Assembly: GCA_947039485.1 (NCBI GenBank)
Contig: CAMQZC010000018.1
Span: forward strand, 1 to 58,248
DNA: 58,248 nt
Reading direction: 5' to 3'
Source of the DNA: an uncultured Verrucomicrobiales bacterium
GTDB lineage: Bacteria > Verrucomicrobiota > Verrucomicrobiia > Verrucomicrobiales > Akkermansiaceae
The notes below the pieces were generated by a model, which worked only from the letters and a program-made list of their open reading frames with translations, was not told the origin of the DNA and ran no database searches. Both the position numbers and the translations under genes were made by a program. Of this stretch, positions 25,853-35,443 are shown piece by piece. Each line of letters begins with the position of its first letter. The first letter of the stretch is position 1.

Positions 25853-27082
25853 TTAGAGGACGTCGGGGTGCTCGAGGTAGTAGGCTATGCGCTGCATGAG
25901 TCGACCGATGTCTCCGCCATCGACGACGCGGTGGTCAAAGGAGGCGACGATTTGGGCTTTTTCTACGGGGATGAAGCATTCTACTTCGTCGCTCCAGACG
26001 GGTTCTTTGACGACGGCTCCGACTCCGAGGATGATGCTTTCGCTGGGTAGGGGCATGGGGGTGGCGTTGGTGAGTCCAAAGCCGCCAAAGTTGGTGACGG
26101 TGGCGATGCCTCCTCCCATGTATTTTTTGTCGAGTCGGCGGTGGCGGGCTTGGTCGATGACTTTGTTGTATTCCTCGATGAGTTCTCCCATGGTGTATTC
26201 ATTGACGCGTCGCAGGACGGGTACCATGACTCCGTCTCCTACTTGGCAGGCGACGCCAAGGTCGATGTTGCGGGGGGTGAGGATGCGGCCGCCGACCATG
26301 TAGCCTGCGCACTCGGGTGCTTCGGCGAGGGCGAGGGCGAGGGCTCTCAGGAAGTAGAGGGTGATGCCCGGTTTGCGCTCTTGGCGCTTGCGGTGCAGCA
26401 GGATGGGGGCCATGAAGATGGGGCGACTGCTGCTGGCGATGGGGCGTCTCCAGGTGCGCTGCATGCTGTTGGCGACGGAGCGTCTCATGGGGGAGGCGGG
26501 GCGTGATGGCCAGCCGTCGACGTAGTCCATGAAGTTCTCAAAGTCCTCGATGGTGATGCGGCCGCCTACTCCTGTGCCGGTGATGTAGGCGAGGTCGGCT
26601 TCGTTGATGCCCATTTCGTCCATGCGGGATTTGAGGCGTGGGGAGAGGTAGTGCGCTCCTTTGATTGCGACGGGGACGGGGAGTCCTAGCCCTGCGTGGT
26701 GCTGCTTGTTGCTTTCTCGGTATTCTCCGATGGTTTGGAAGTGGGCTCCTGCTTGGCTTTCTGCTGGGTTGCTGGGGGCTGCTGCTGCGGGGCTTTCGTC
26801 GGGCTCGGGGCTGCCGGCGCCTCGGAGTTCGATTTCTTCTTCGCTGGCTTCTATGTAGCCGAGTATGGAGCCTACGGCGACGCTTTCGCCTTCGCTGCTG
26901 CAGAGGCTGCTGATGGTGCCTCCGCAGGTGGCGGTGACGCCCATGACGGCTTTGTTGGTTTCCACTTCGATGATTTCTTGGTCGGCCTCGATGCTTGCTC
27001 CGGGTTGTACGAGCATGTTGAGGATGGTGGCCTCGGTGATGGATTCCCCGAGTTGGGGCATGATGATGGGTACTTGGGGCAT
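25853..27082 (-). CDS. pdhC: Pyruvate dehydrogenase E2, dihydrolipoamide acetyltransferase
   Basis: Core acyltransferase of the pyruvate dehydrogenase complex. N-terminal lipoyl domain with the lipoylated Lys44 (EVETNKAVMG), a linker, the peripheral subunit-binding domain at about 145-185 (LSPRLKSRMDEMGINEADL, GTGVGGRITIEDF), and the catalytic domain ending in FDHRVVDGGDIGRLMQ with the active-site His and Asp. 409 residues, one lipoyl domain. The upstream region on the coding strand is nearly pure pyrimidine with runs of 8 and 5 C before the ATG, and I see no Shine-Dalgarno. Confidence 0.93.
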   Translation of the reverse strand: MPQVPIIMPQLGESITEATILNMLVQPGASIEADQEIIEVETNKAVMGVTATCGGTISSLCSSEGESVAVGSILGYIEASEEEIELRGAGSPEPDESPAAAAPSNPAESQAGAHFQTIGEYRESNKQHHAGLGLPVPVAIKGAHYLSPRLKSRMDEMGINEADLAYITGTGVGGRITIEDFENFMDYVDGWPSRPASPMRRSVANSMQRTWRRPIASSSRPIFMAPILLHRKRQERKPGITLYFLRALALALAEAPECAGYMVGGRILTPRNIDLGVACQVGDGVMVPVLRRVNEYTMGELIEEYNKVIDQARHRRLDKKYMGGGIATVTNFGGFGLTNATPMPLPSESIILGVGAVVKEPVWSDEVECFIPVEKAQIVASFDHRVVDGGDIGRLMQRIAYYLEHPDVL

Positions 27083-27130
27083 GGGGGAAGGGGGGGGTAA
27101 AGGGGCTGCTAGGCTGGCTAGAAGGGGGGC

Positions 27131-28135
<1,005 letters not shown>

Positions 28136-28138
28136 GGC

Positions 28139-29137
28139 TTAGGATTGGGGGATGTAGGAGTAGGCTTGCCAGTCTTCGTTGTTGGGGTTGGGGCTGGCTT
28201 CGCGTTGGGCTAGGGTGATTTGGGCTTGGACGTCATCGATGCATTCGCGGCGTTGCTGCTCGATTTCCTCGGCGCTCATCCAGCCTTGCTCTTGGAGCTG
28301 CTGGCTGCCTGTGATGAAGGCGTTGTGTTGTTGGTAGTCTTCTTTGAGCTCGCTGGGGATGTAGGCTGCATCATCGTGCTCACCGTGGCCGCAGGCGCGC
28401 AGGGTGTGGGCGAGTACCCATTGGGGGCCTTCTCCGGCGCGGGCGGCGGCGATGGCGCGCTGCATGCAGCTCAGTGTGTCGAGAAAGTTGCGCCCATCGC
28501 ATTCGTGGGTGCGCATGCCGTAGCCTTTGCCGCGGTCGTTGAGGCTCTCGCAGGCGAATTCTTGACTGTTGGGGGTGGAGTAGGCGAATTGGTTGTTGGT
28601 GATGACGCTGACGATGGGTAGCTTCTCAACGGCGATGAGGTTGGCGGCCTCGTGAAAGGCTCCTGTGGAGGTGGTGCCATCTCCGCTGCAGATGACGCCG
28701 ACGCTGCCGCTCTCGCCGCGGAGTCGCTTGGCGAGCATCATGCCTGCGATGACTGCTCCGCCGCTGCCGAGGTGGGAGATGGGGGCTGGGTTGCCCAGAT
28801 GGGGCTTGCCCCAGTGGACGTTGCCGTCGCGACCGCGCGTGATGCCTTCTACGCTGCCAAAGTAACTGCGTGCTGCATCAAGGATGCTATCGCCCCACGC
28901 AAAGTGACCTGCCATCTCTCGGATGAAGGGCGCGTAGCAATCTTTGCCTTGGGTGAGAAAGACGCCTTGGCTCGCTGCAATCGCTTCATGGCCGCGACCT
29001 AGGAAGACGCCGCCCATGATTTTACCTCCTTTGTAGAGGGCTGATATTTTGTTGTCAAAGGCTCTCGCGAGCTCCATGGCTCGGTAGGCTTTGAGCGCAG
29101 GTTCGCGGAGGGTCTCAAGTGGGGCTATACCATTCAC
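28139..29137 (-). CDS. pdhA: Pyruvate dehydrogenase E1 component alpha subunit
   Basis: Thiamine diphosphate-binding half of E1. The ThDP motif is VICSGDGTTSTGAFHEAANL; GGVFLGRGHEAIAASQGVFL and RGRDGNVHWG are typical of E1alpha, and the C-terminal TLRACGHGEHDDAAYIPSEL carries the conserved His region of the phosphorylation loop in related enzymes. 332 residues. First gene of the minus-strand operon pdhA-pdhB-pdhC-lpxI; E3 (lpd) is encoded 5 kb away on the other strand. Confidence 0.95.
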   Translation of the reverse strand: MNGIAPLETLREPALKAYRAMELARAFDNKISALYKGGKIMGGVFLGRGHEAIAASQGVFLTQGKDCYAPFIREMAGHFAWGDSILDAARSYFGSVEGITRGRDGNVHWGKPHLGNPAPISHLGSGGAVIAGMMLAKRLRGESGSVGVICSGDGTTSTGAFHEAANLIAVEKLPIVSVITNNQFAYSTPNSQEFACESLNDRGKGYGMRTHECDGRNFLDTLSCMQRAIAAARAGEGPQWVLAHTLRACGHGEHDDAAYIPSELKEDYQQHNAFITGSQQLQEQGWMSAEEIEQQRRECIDDVQAQITLAQREASPNPNNEDWQAYSYIPQS

Positions 29138-29306
29138 GGGCTTATTTTACGCTCTTTGTGGAGTTAAGGCAAGCATCTTATTTGTCTTGTTGGGGGGGCT
29201 TGTCTGCAGTTTTTGCCTTTGTTTTATGATGGCAATATGGGCTTATTGTTTTAGATTGCTTGACAGGGGGCACTCTGCTGCTTAGAATGGGGATGGAGGC
29301 TATTTT

Positions 29307-30335
29307 ATGATGCGCTGGGATTCTATCAATCAACTTAATCAGGCAGCTGCCCAAGAGGCGGTTCAGGGGGGCATTTTTGTTCAGTTAACAGATCGATTTG
29401 AGAAGTTGACGAAGTCGGGTAAACCGTATTTGGAGTTGCAGTTCGCTGATACGACGGGGATGTTCTCTCTGAAGGTTTGGGATAATGCGCCTTGGTTCGC
29501 TGATTGCGCGGCTTTGGCTTCAGATGCAGCGCTGGAGTTGTGCGGGTGCTGGTCACTATCTGCTTACGGGCTAGAGCTTGCGGCGCTTGAGATGAGGCCG
29601 CTCTCGCCTGATGAGCTCAATTTGCTCTTGCAGGGCTCGGCTGATGATTTGGCTCGCCAGCAGGCGGATTGGGATGCTATTTGCTCGATGGTGGCCTCGA
29701 TGCGTGATCCGCGTTTGCGTTTGCTTTGTGAGGAGTTGATGGCTGTTTTTGGCGCTCGTTTTCGCCGCGCGGCTGCTGCTCGGAGTTATCACCATGCGCG
29801 CCGCGGTGGCTTGGTGGAGCATAGCGCGGGGATGATGCGCGCTGCGAAGGCGATTTGCACGGTGTATGCTGATGTGAATGAGGATTTGCTCTTGGCTGGG
29901 GCGTTATTCCATGATTCGGGTAAGATGTGGGAGAATTGCTATCCTGAGCAGGGGCTGTCGATGGATTATTCGTTGCCGGGTGAGTTACTGGGTCATATTC
30001 CTATGGGTATTGAGATTATTAATTCGCTTTGGAAGCGTGTTTATACGCCTGAGCGCAAGGCTGAGTGGTCGCTCTGTGTGCCTAGCTCTGAGTCGATGCG
30101 TTTGCATTTGCTCCATATGGTGGCGGCTCATCATGGCGAGCTTCAGTTTGGCTCGCCTGTGCCGCCTAAGACTCCGGAGGCTATGTTGCTCAATCGCTTG
30201 GATGATATGGATGCTAAGATGGAGATGTTCCGCTTGGCTTATCAGAGTTCTCCTGAGTTAGCTCAGGGTATTCAGCAGCGCCGTATGCCGCTGCCGGGTA
30301 ATGTGGTGGCGCCTTTGCCTTCGTTCGAAATTTGA
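29307..30335 (+). CDS. YhaM-like 3'-5' exoribonuclease (OB fold plus HD domain)
   Basis: 342 residues. The N-terminal OB-fold part (about 15-100) reads QLTDRFEKLTKSGKPYLELQ and FSLKVWDNA, as in YhaM/CBF1 proteins. The HD phosphohydrolase domain has His residues in HHARRGGLVEHSAGM, the His-Asp pair in ALFHDSGKMW, and a further His pair in HMVAAHHGE. YhaM removes 3' nucleotides from RNA and single-stranded DNA. Codons are strongly T-ending. A second ATG at 29310 is equally possible as start. Probably transcribed with ppk, 18 bases downstream. Confidence 0.85.
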   Translation: MMRWDSINQLNQAAAQEAVQGGIFVQLTDRFEKLTKSGKPYLELQFADTTGMFSLKVWDNAPWFADCAALASDAALELCGCWSLSAYGLELAALEMRPLSPDELNLLLQGSADDLARQQADWDAICSMVASMRDPRLRLLCEELMAVFGARFRRAAAARSYHHARRGGLVEHSAGMMRAAKAICTVYADVNEDLLLAGALFHDSGKMWENCYPEQGLSMDYSLPGELLGHIPMGIEIINSLWKRVYTPERKAEWSLCVPSSESMRLHLLHMVAAHHGELQFGSPVPPKTPEAMLLNRLDDMDAKMEMFRLAYQSSPELAQGIQQRRMPLPGNVVAPLPSFEI

Positions 30336-30353
30336 TTTCTAGTTTTTTTGCTT

Positions 30354-32462
30354 ATGTATGTGAATCGTGAGTTGTCTTGGCTGGAGTTTAATCAGCGTGT
30401 GCTGGCGCAGGCGATGCGCGCGGATTTGCCTCTGTTGGAGCGGTTGAAGTTCTTGGCGATTTCGTCGAGTAATATGGATGAGTTTTTTCAGGTGCGTGTG
30501 GGTGGCTTGATGTTGCTGCGCGGGTCTGTAAAGGGTGTTACTGAGTTGGCTGGTTTGAGTAGTTCTCGCCAGTTGCGTCTTATTCGCAAGCGTGCGCAGC
30601 GCATGATGCGTGAGCAGTATCGCTTGCTGAATCGTGAGCTGCTGCCTCTGCTGCAAGCGGCTCATCTTGCGCCGACGCGTGTGGCTGATTTGACTGAGTC
30701 TCAGCGTGGGATTATGGAGATTTATTTTGATAATCAGCTTGCGGCGGCTCTCTCTCCTTTGGCGATGGATGTGCCGAAGCCTCCGATTCTGCCGTCTCTG
30801 CATTTGATTGTGGGGCTGGAGCTTTATGATGAGGATGAGCGCTCATCGCGTTTTGTGGCGATTCCTTTGCCTGATTCGCTGCCGCGCCGTATTCATTTCC
30901 CTGGTGCGGGGCGTGATGGCTATGTGCTGATTGAGGAGCTTGTATGTGCTTTTGTGGAGAAGTTTTTTCCGGGTGAGCGAGTACTCCACAAGAGTCCGTT
31001 CCGTGTGACTCGCAATGGCGATATTCTCCTTGAGGAGGAGGGGGGCGATATGGCTCGCGAGATGGGGGAGGTGCTGGTGGCTCGTCAGTTCTCTGATTGT
31101 GTGCGCTTGGAGTTGCCTGCTGATACGCCAAAGTCTTTTACAAAGAGGATTGCGGTGGTTGTGGATGCTGATGAGGATGCTATTTATGAGCTGGCGGGTC
31201 CGCTGCGGTTGGCTGATTTTATGGCTCTGGCTTTTGAGCCTGGTAATGATGCGCTCAAGGTGCCTGCTTGGAAGCCTGTTGATGCGGCAGGCGTGGATCG
31301 GACTCTGAGTATGTTTGAGAATATGGCTCTGGGCGATATTCTGATTAATAGTCCTTTTGAGGGGTATGAGCCTGTGCTGCGATTGGTGGAGGAGGCTGCG
31401 GCTGATTCTGATGTGATTGCTATTAAGCAGGTGCTGTATCGGACTTCTCGTGATTCGCGTTTTGTGCGTGCTCTTTGCCGTGCGGCTGAGGCTGGCAAGC
31501 AGGTGACGGTGCTGGTGGAGATTAAGGCGCGCTTTGATGAGCAGCGCAATTTGCTACAGGCACAGTTGCTCCAGCGCTCGGGTGTGCAGGTGGTTTATGG
31601 GGTGAAGGGCTTTAAGACTCATGCAAAGGTGCTGCTCATTGTGCGCCGTGAGCAGGGTTCACTGCGCCGATACTGCCACTTTGGCACGGGCAATTATAAT
31701 GAGTCAACGGCTCGCTTGTATGGCGATTTGTCCTTGCTAACTTGTGATGAGTTGCTGGGGGCTGATGCGTCGCAGTTTTTTAATTCGGTGATGGGTTTGA
31801 CTCGTTTAACGCATTTTCGCCGTATTTATCCTTCTCCTGTGATGATGAAGCAGCGTCTCGTGGCGTTGATTGATGCGGAGGCTGCGCGAGCTGCTTTGGG
31901 GCAGCGCGCGGAGATTAAGGCGAAGCTTAATTCTCTCAATGATATGGAGATGATGGCTGCGCTCCAGCGTGCGGCTGAGGCTGGCGTGCAGGTTTCTCTC
32001 AATATTCGCGGTGTGTGTTGCTGGGCTCCTAGTACGCCTAATGAGGTTGCCAATACGCGTATTGTGAGTATTGTTGATACTTATTTAGAGCATGCACGTA
32101 TCATTAGTTTTTATAATGATGGCAAGACGCTTGTTTATTTGGCGAGTGCGGATTGGATGGCGCGCAATTTAGATCGTCGCGTGGAGTTGATGGTGCCTAT
32201 CTCTGATCCGAAGCTGGCGAAGCGGGCGCTGGGGATTTTGGATGCTTGTCTGCGTGATAATACGCAGGCTTATGAGTTGATGGCTGATGGTTCTTATACT
32301 GCGGTGGCGGCTTTGCAGCGCAGTAGATCAATGTTGCCCAACTTGGTGATGCCCAAGCCTTTTAGGATGCAGGAGTTCTTGCATAAGCAGGCTGCTGCGC
32401 GGGCTGCTGCGCGGGCTCTCAGGCAGACGCTAGAGCCGCATCGACCTAAGGAGATGGGCTGA
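30354..32462 (+). CDS. ppk: Polyphosphate kinase 1
   Basis: Reversibly transfers ATP gamma-phosphate to polyphosphate. The N domain begins YVNRELSWLEFNQRVLAQA and contains FLAISSSNMDEFFQVRVGG; the catalytic domains have the autophosphorylated His in FKTHAKVLLI and the second phospholipase-D-like motif HFGTGNYNESTARLYGD. 703 residues from the ATG at 30354; the frame also has a TTG two codons earlier, which I do not use. The C-terminus HKQAAARAAARALRQTLEP is basic. It follows the YhaM-like gene closely. Confidence 0.95.
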   Translation: MYVNRELSWLEFNQRVLAQAMRADLPLLERLKFLAISSSNMDEFFQVRVGGLMLLRGSVKGVTELAGLSSSRQLRLIRKRAQRMMREQYRLLNRELLPLLQAAHLAPTRVADLTESQRGIMEIYFDNQLAAALSPLAMDVPKPPILPSLHLIVGLELYDEDERSSRFVAIPLPDSLPRRIHFPGAGRDGYVLIEELVCAFVEKFFPGERVLHKSPFRVTRNGDILLEEEGGDMAREMGEVLVARQFSDCVRLELPADTPKSFTKRIAVVVDADEDAIYELAGPLRLADFMALAFEPGNDALKVPAWKPVDAAGVDRTLSMFENMALGDILINSPFEGYEPVLRLVEEAAADSDVIAIKQVLYRTSRDSRFVRALCRAAEAGKQVTVLVEIKARFDEQRNLLQAQLLQRSGVQVVYGVKGFKTHAKVLLIVRREQGSLRRYCHFGTGNYNESTARLYGDLSLLTCDELLGADASQFFNSVMGLTRLTHFRRIYPSPVMMKQRLVALIDAEAARAALGQRAEIKAKLNSLNDMEMMAALQRAAEAGVQVSLNIRGVCCWAPSTPNEVANTRIVSIVDTYLEHARIISFYNDGKTLVYLASADWMARNLDRRVELMVPISDPKLAKRALGILDACLRDNTQAYELMADGSYTAVAALQRSRSMLPNLVMPKPFRMQEFLHKQAAARAAARALRQTLEPHRPKEMG

Positions 32463-32471
32463 AGCTTTGTT

Positions 32472-32981
32472 TTAAGGCTTCTTATTGCTTTCTTTGTTGA
32501 TGGATTTATGGAGGTCGACGGATTGTTTGAAGAGGCTGCCAAGTCCGCTGGTGATGGCGCTGTTGGCGGTGGTTTTGGCGGCGTAGGCGTCGTTGCGTGT
32601 GTTGGCTGCGTCGATGAGTGCTTGGTTGCGGACGTTGTCGGCATTTTGCAGCGCGCTGTTGGCGTTGTTGTTGATCTCGTCTTGGAGTCTGGTGGCGAGG
32701 TCGCGGTCGCGCAGGTGGCTGCTTCCGTCACCTGCGATGTTGGATGAGGCGGTGTCGAGTCGTGCGGCTCCCAGTTCTCCCTCTGCGTTGCGTGCTGCGC
32801 GCTGGGCATTGCTGCGCGCGGTGACCATCATGGCGTCAGATTGCGAGAGGCCTGCGGCCTCCTGCGCTGAGGCAATTTTGTTGAGCTCTTTGCTCTGCTT
32901 CTTTCCACTGCTGTATTCGTTGTAGCTGGAGACGGCTGTTGTTATTAGGCCAGCGGCGGCCATGGCTGTAGTAAATCCCAT
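32472..32981 (-). CDS. Small Ala/Asn-rich protein, possibly phage-virion-like
   Basis: 169 residues, not firmly recognised. It opens with a weak hydrophobic segment (MGFTTAMAAAGLITTAV) and continues as a long Ala/Asn/Gln/Asp-rich helix: SQSDAMMVTARSNAQRAARNAEGELGAARLDTASSNIAGDGSSHLRD in outline. This texture, and the G-D/N-S followed by Arg-Asp in mid-protein, recalls internal virion proteins of podophages, but this is only a resemblance. No other phage gene is near. It lies convergent to ppk and separate from ribE by 83 bases. Codon use matches its neighbours. Confidence 0.55.
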   Translation of the reverse strand: MGFTTAMAAAGLITTAVSSYNEYSSGKKQSKELNKIASAQEAAGLSQSDAMMVTARSNAQRAARNAEGELGAARLDTASSNIAGDGSSHLRDRDLATRLQDEINNNANSALQNADNVRNQALIDAANTRNDAYAAKTTANSAITSGLGSLFKQSVDLHKSINKESNKKP

Positions 32982-33064
32982 AGCCAGAGCTTAGCAGTTT
33001 GTTGCATCCTTGGCGAGCAGGACACTCCTGCTGCGCATGCAGCCCATGTTGGGCTGGGTTGCTT

Positions 33065-33655
33065 TTAGCTCTTAGGAAAGAGCTTTTCTACGTATTTGGC
33101 AATCATGTCGACTTCAATGTTGACGATGCTGCCAATCCCGTAGGCTTGCATGTTGGTGCGCTGCCAGGTGTGGGGCGTGATCCAGAACTCAAGCTCGTTG
33201 CTCTGGATGATGCTGGCGATGGTCAGGGAGATGCCATCAATGGTGATGCTGCCTTTGTCGATGATGTAGCGACTGTAGTCCGCAGGGATGCGGATGCGCA
33301 CCATGTGGTCCTGTCCGACGGGGCGGATGCTTGTGACCTCGGCTGTGGTGTCGATGTGTCCCATGACAAAATGTCCGCCAAAGCGGCCGTTGCCTCCCAT
33401 GGCTCTCTCGAGGTTGCAGATGCTGCCCTCCTTGAGCTGCCCGAGTGAGGTGACTTGCAGGGTCTGACTCAGGAGGTCAAACTCCACGCATTCATCGCTG
33501 AGGCTGTCAACGGTGAGGCAGCAGCCGTTGACGGCGACTGAGTCACCTAGCGCGAGCTCTGTGGTAAAGGGGGTTTCTATGCGATAACGAGCCCCGCCTT
33601 CGATGGCTTGGGTGCTGCGTATGACGCCTGTACATTCGACGAGTCCGGTAAACAT
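33065..33655 (-). CDS. ribE: Riboflavin synthase alpha chain
   Basis: Dismutates two 6,7-dimethyl-8-ribityllumazines to riboflavin. The N-terminus MFTGLVECTGVI is diagnostic. The two homologous barrels are visible: GDSVAVNGCCLTVDSLSDECVEF in the first and KGSITIDGISLTIASI in the second, with GGHFVMGHIDTTAEV between them. 196 residues. Starts 3 bases after the antiporter stop, so it is translationally linked to it. Confidence 0.95.
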   Translation of the reverse strand: MFTGLVECTGVIRSTQAIEGGARYRIETPFTTELALGDSVAVNGCCLTVDSLSDECVEFDLLSQTLQVTSLGQLKEGSICNLERAMGGNGRFGGHFVMGHIDTTAEVTSIRPVGQDHMVRIRIPADYSRYIIDKGSITIDGISLTIASIIQSNELEFWITPHTWQRTNMQAYGIGSIVNIEVDMIAKYVEKLFPKS

Positions 33656-33658
33656 AAT

Positions 33659-35380
33659 TTAGAGTGCAAAGAACATGATAAACATGATGAGTGTGGGAAA
33701 GAGAGCCCAGATGAAGAGCTTGGCTGCGCTGATGCCTTTGAAGTGCTTGGCTAGGATGGCCTGACCTGCTGGGTTGGGGGCGTTGGCTATCACGGTGAGA
33801 CCGCCGCCGGTGACGGCTCCTGCTACGATGGCATAGCGGATATTCTCGGGTAGGTCGGGCACGGTGCTTGCTAGGAAGGTGACCGCGGCGTTGTCGTTAA
33901 AGGCGGTGAGGACGCTAGAGAGTCCCATGGTGGCGGCTGTTCCAAGCTCTGCAAGCGTTTGCAGGACGGGCTGCATCCACCAGCCTTGGCAGCCTCCGAG
34001 GATGAGGAGACCTGCTAGGAAGAATGCGACAAGCATGGGTATCTTGATGGAGAATGCGTTTTGGTACTGCGGCGTGGCTGTAGCAAAGCCGATGAAGAAG
34101 AGGAATCCGCCGATGAAGATGGCTGGGTGGTGGGCGAAGTAGACGGTCCAGCCGAGGAAGAAGATGGCGGTGGCGTAGACCCAGATGGGGATGTGGTCTT
34201 GGCGGTCCTCCCACGCGGTAGGGACGGCGTCGGCGAAGTCTTCGTTGGCTTGCTGGACTTTGCCCAGGCGTGCAAACTCCTTGCGGAAGAAGGCGAAGTA
34301 GGTGCTATTGGCGATGATGATGCCAATGAGGGCCTTCCATCCAAAGTTGGAGATCATAAAGGCGGTGTCCCAGTCCCATTTGCTTGCGACCATGATGATG
34401 GGGGGGGCTGCAAAGTGGGTGAAGGTGCCACCGACGGAGATGTTGACAAAAAGCAGGGCGATGGTGGCGTAGCTGAGTGTCATGCTGGGCTTGAGCAGGT
34501 AGAATTTCTTGCTCAGTAGGATGGCTGCCAGTGTCATGGCTGCTGGCTCGGTGATGAAGGAGCCGAGGATGGGGGCGATGGTGAGTACTGCTATCCACCA
34601 TGCTGCAGGGCTGCCCTTGCCGAGGCTGGCGGCTCCGCGCAGGCTGTTCTCCGCCAGACGGTAGATGGGGCGGGAGGAGGCGATAATCATGATGACGGCG
34701 ATAAAGAGGGGCTCAATAAAGCTGGTGTCGTAGTCGATGTAGCGCAAAAAATCGTCCAGTGAGTAGTAGTGCTCGCAGACGAAGGCGAAGGGGATAATCC
34801 AGAGACCAAAGACGACCTCTACCTCGCCAAGAAAGTGGAAGAGCGAGGAGATGAAGGAGACGGGGACGCGCTGCTCTGGGTGGAGGATGCGGAATTTCTC
34901 GCGGCGCAGCTTTTCTTTATGTTCGTCGTCGAGCTTATGGGCAATGCGCTGGAAGACGGGTGCGAAGAAGGTGTGCAGGATGGCTGCGAGGAAGATGAGG
35001 CTGGCTGCGAGGTTGAAGGGGTCGAGGCTCATGCGGTGCTTGAGCTTTTGCGCGAGGCTCATGCCCTCCTCGTGGGGGGCGTAGAGGCGCAGGGGGAGGG
35101 GGAAGCGACTGTACTGCGCTCCCTCTCCTGTCTCGGGGTGCTTCCACGCGGGGGTGGTGCCGATGTATTGCTCCACGGGGGGGAGTTCGGCGTTGGCGCT
35201 GGAGATAAGTCGCTCTCTTTCGCTGATTGCTTTCTTGCTCGGCTGCGCTATCTGTTCGCTGCTGGCTGCTGGCTGCTGCTCGAGAGGTGCCGCTGGGCGC
35301 TGGTCCTCTGCGCTGACGGAGAGGCTCAGCGTCAGAAGGACTATGAGGCACATGAGTAGCGCTTGGGTTTTAGATTTCAT
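33659..35380 (-). CDS. Putative Na+/H+ antiporter (IT superfamily-like)
   Basis: 573 residues. Possible signal peptide at the start, then a charged periplasmic segment of about 100 residues, then about 12 hydrophobic segments (examples FAHHPAIFIGGFLFFIGFA and LFIWALFPTLIMFIMFF). The pattern LTIAPILGSFITEPAAMTLAAILL and the paired VLTAFNDNAAVTFLAS, each with a Asn/Asp/Glu-bearing broken helix, is that of putative Na+/H+ antiporters related to NhaD and ArsB. Substrate is inferred. It lies between the HtrA-like pair and ribE. Confidence 0.75.
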   Translation of the reverse strand: MKSKTQALLMCLIVLLTLSLSVSAEDQRPAAPLEQQPAASSEQIAQPSKKAISERERLISSANAELPPVEQYIGTTPAWKHPETGEGAQYSRFPLPLRLYAPHEEGMSLAQKLKHRMSLDPFNLAASLIFLAAILHTFFAPVFQRIAHKLDDEHKEKLRREKFRILHPEQRVPVSFISSLFHFLGEVEVVFGLWIIPFAFVCEHYYSLDDFLRYIDYDTSFIEPLFIAVIMIIASSRPIYRLAENSLRGAASLGKGSPAAWWIAVLTIAPILGSFITEPAAMTLAAILLSKKFYLLKPSMTLSYATIALLFVNISVGGTFTHFAAPPIIMVASKWDWDTAFMISNFGWKALIGIIIANSTYFAFFRKEFARLGKVQQANEDFADAVPTAWEDRQDHIPIWVYATAIFFLGWTVYFAHHPAIFIGGFLFFIGFATATPQYQNAFSIKIPMLVAFFLAGLLILGGCQGWWMQPVLQTLAELGTAATMGLSSVLTAFNDNAAVTFLASTVPDLPENIRYAIVAGAVTGGGLTVIANAPNPAGQAILAKHFKGISAAKLFIWALFPTLIMFIMFFAL

Positions 35381-35443
35381 AGTTCAGAGAGTATTGTAGC
35401 AAGGTTATCGCTAATTAGCTAGCGAAAAGGAAAAGCGGGGCTT

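Noticed and set aside
29270..29288. TTGACA followed by TAGAAT before the YhaM-like gene
   Set aside because: The spacing is only 7 bases, too short for a promoter.
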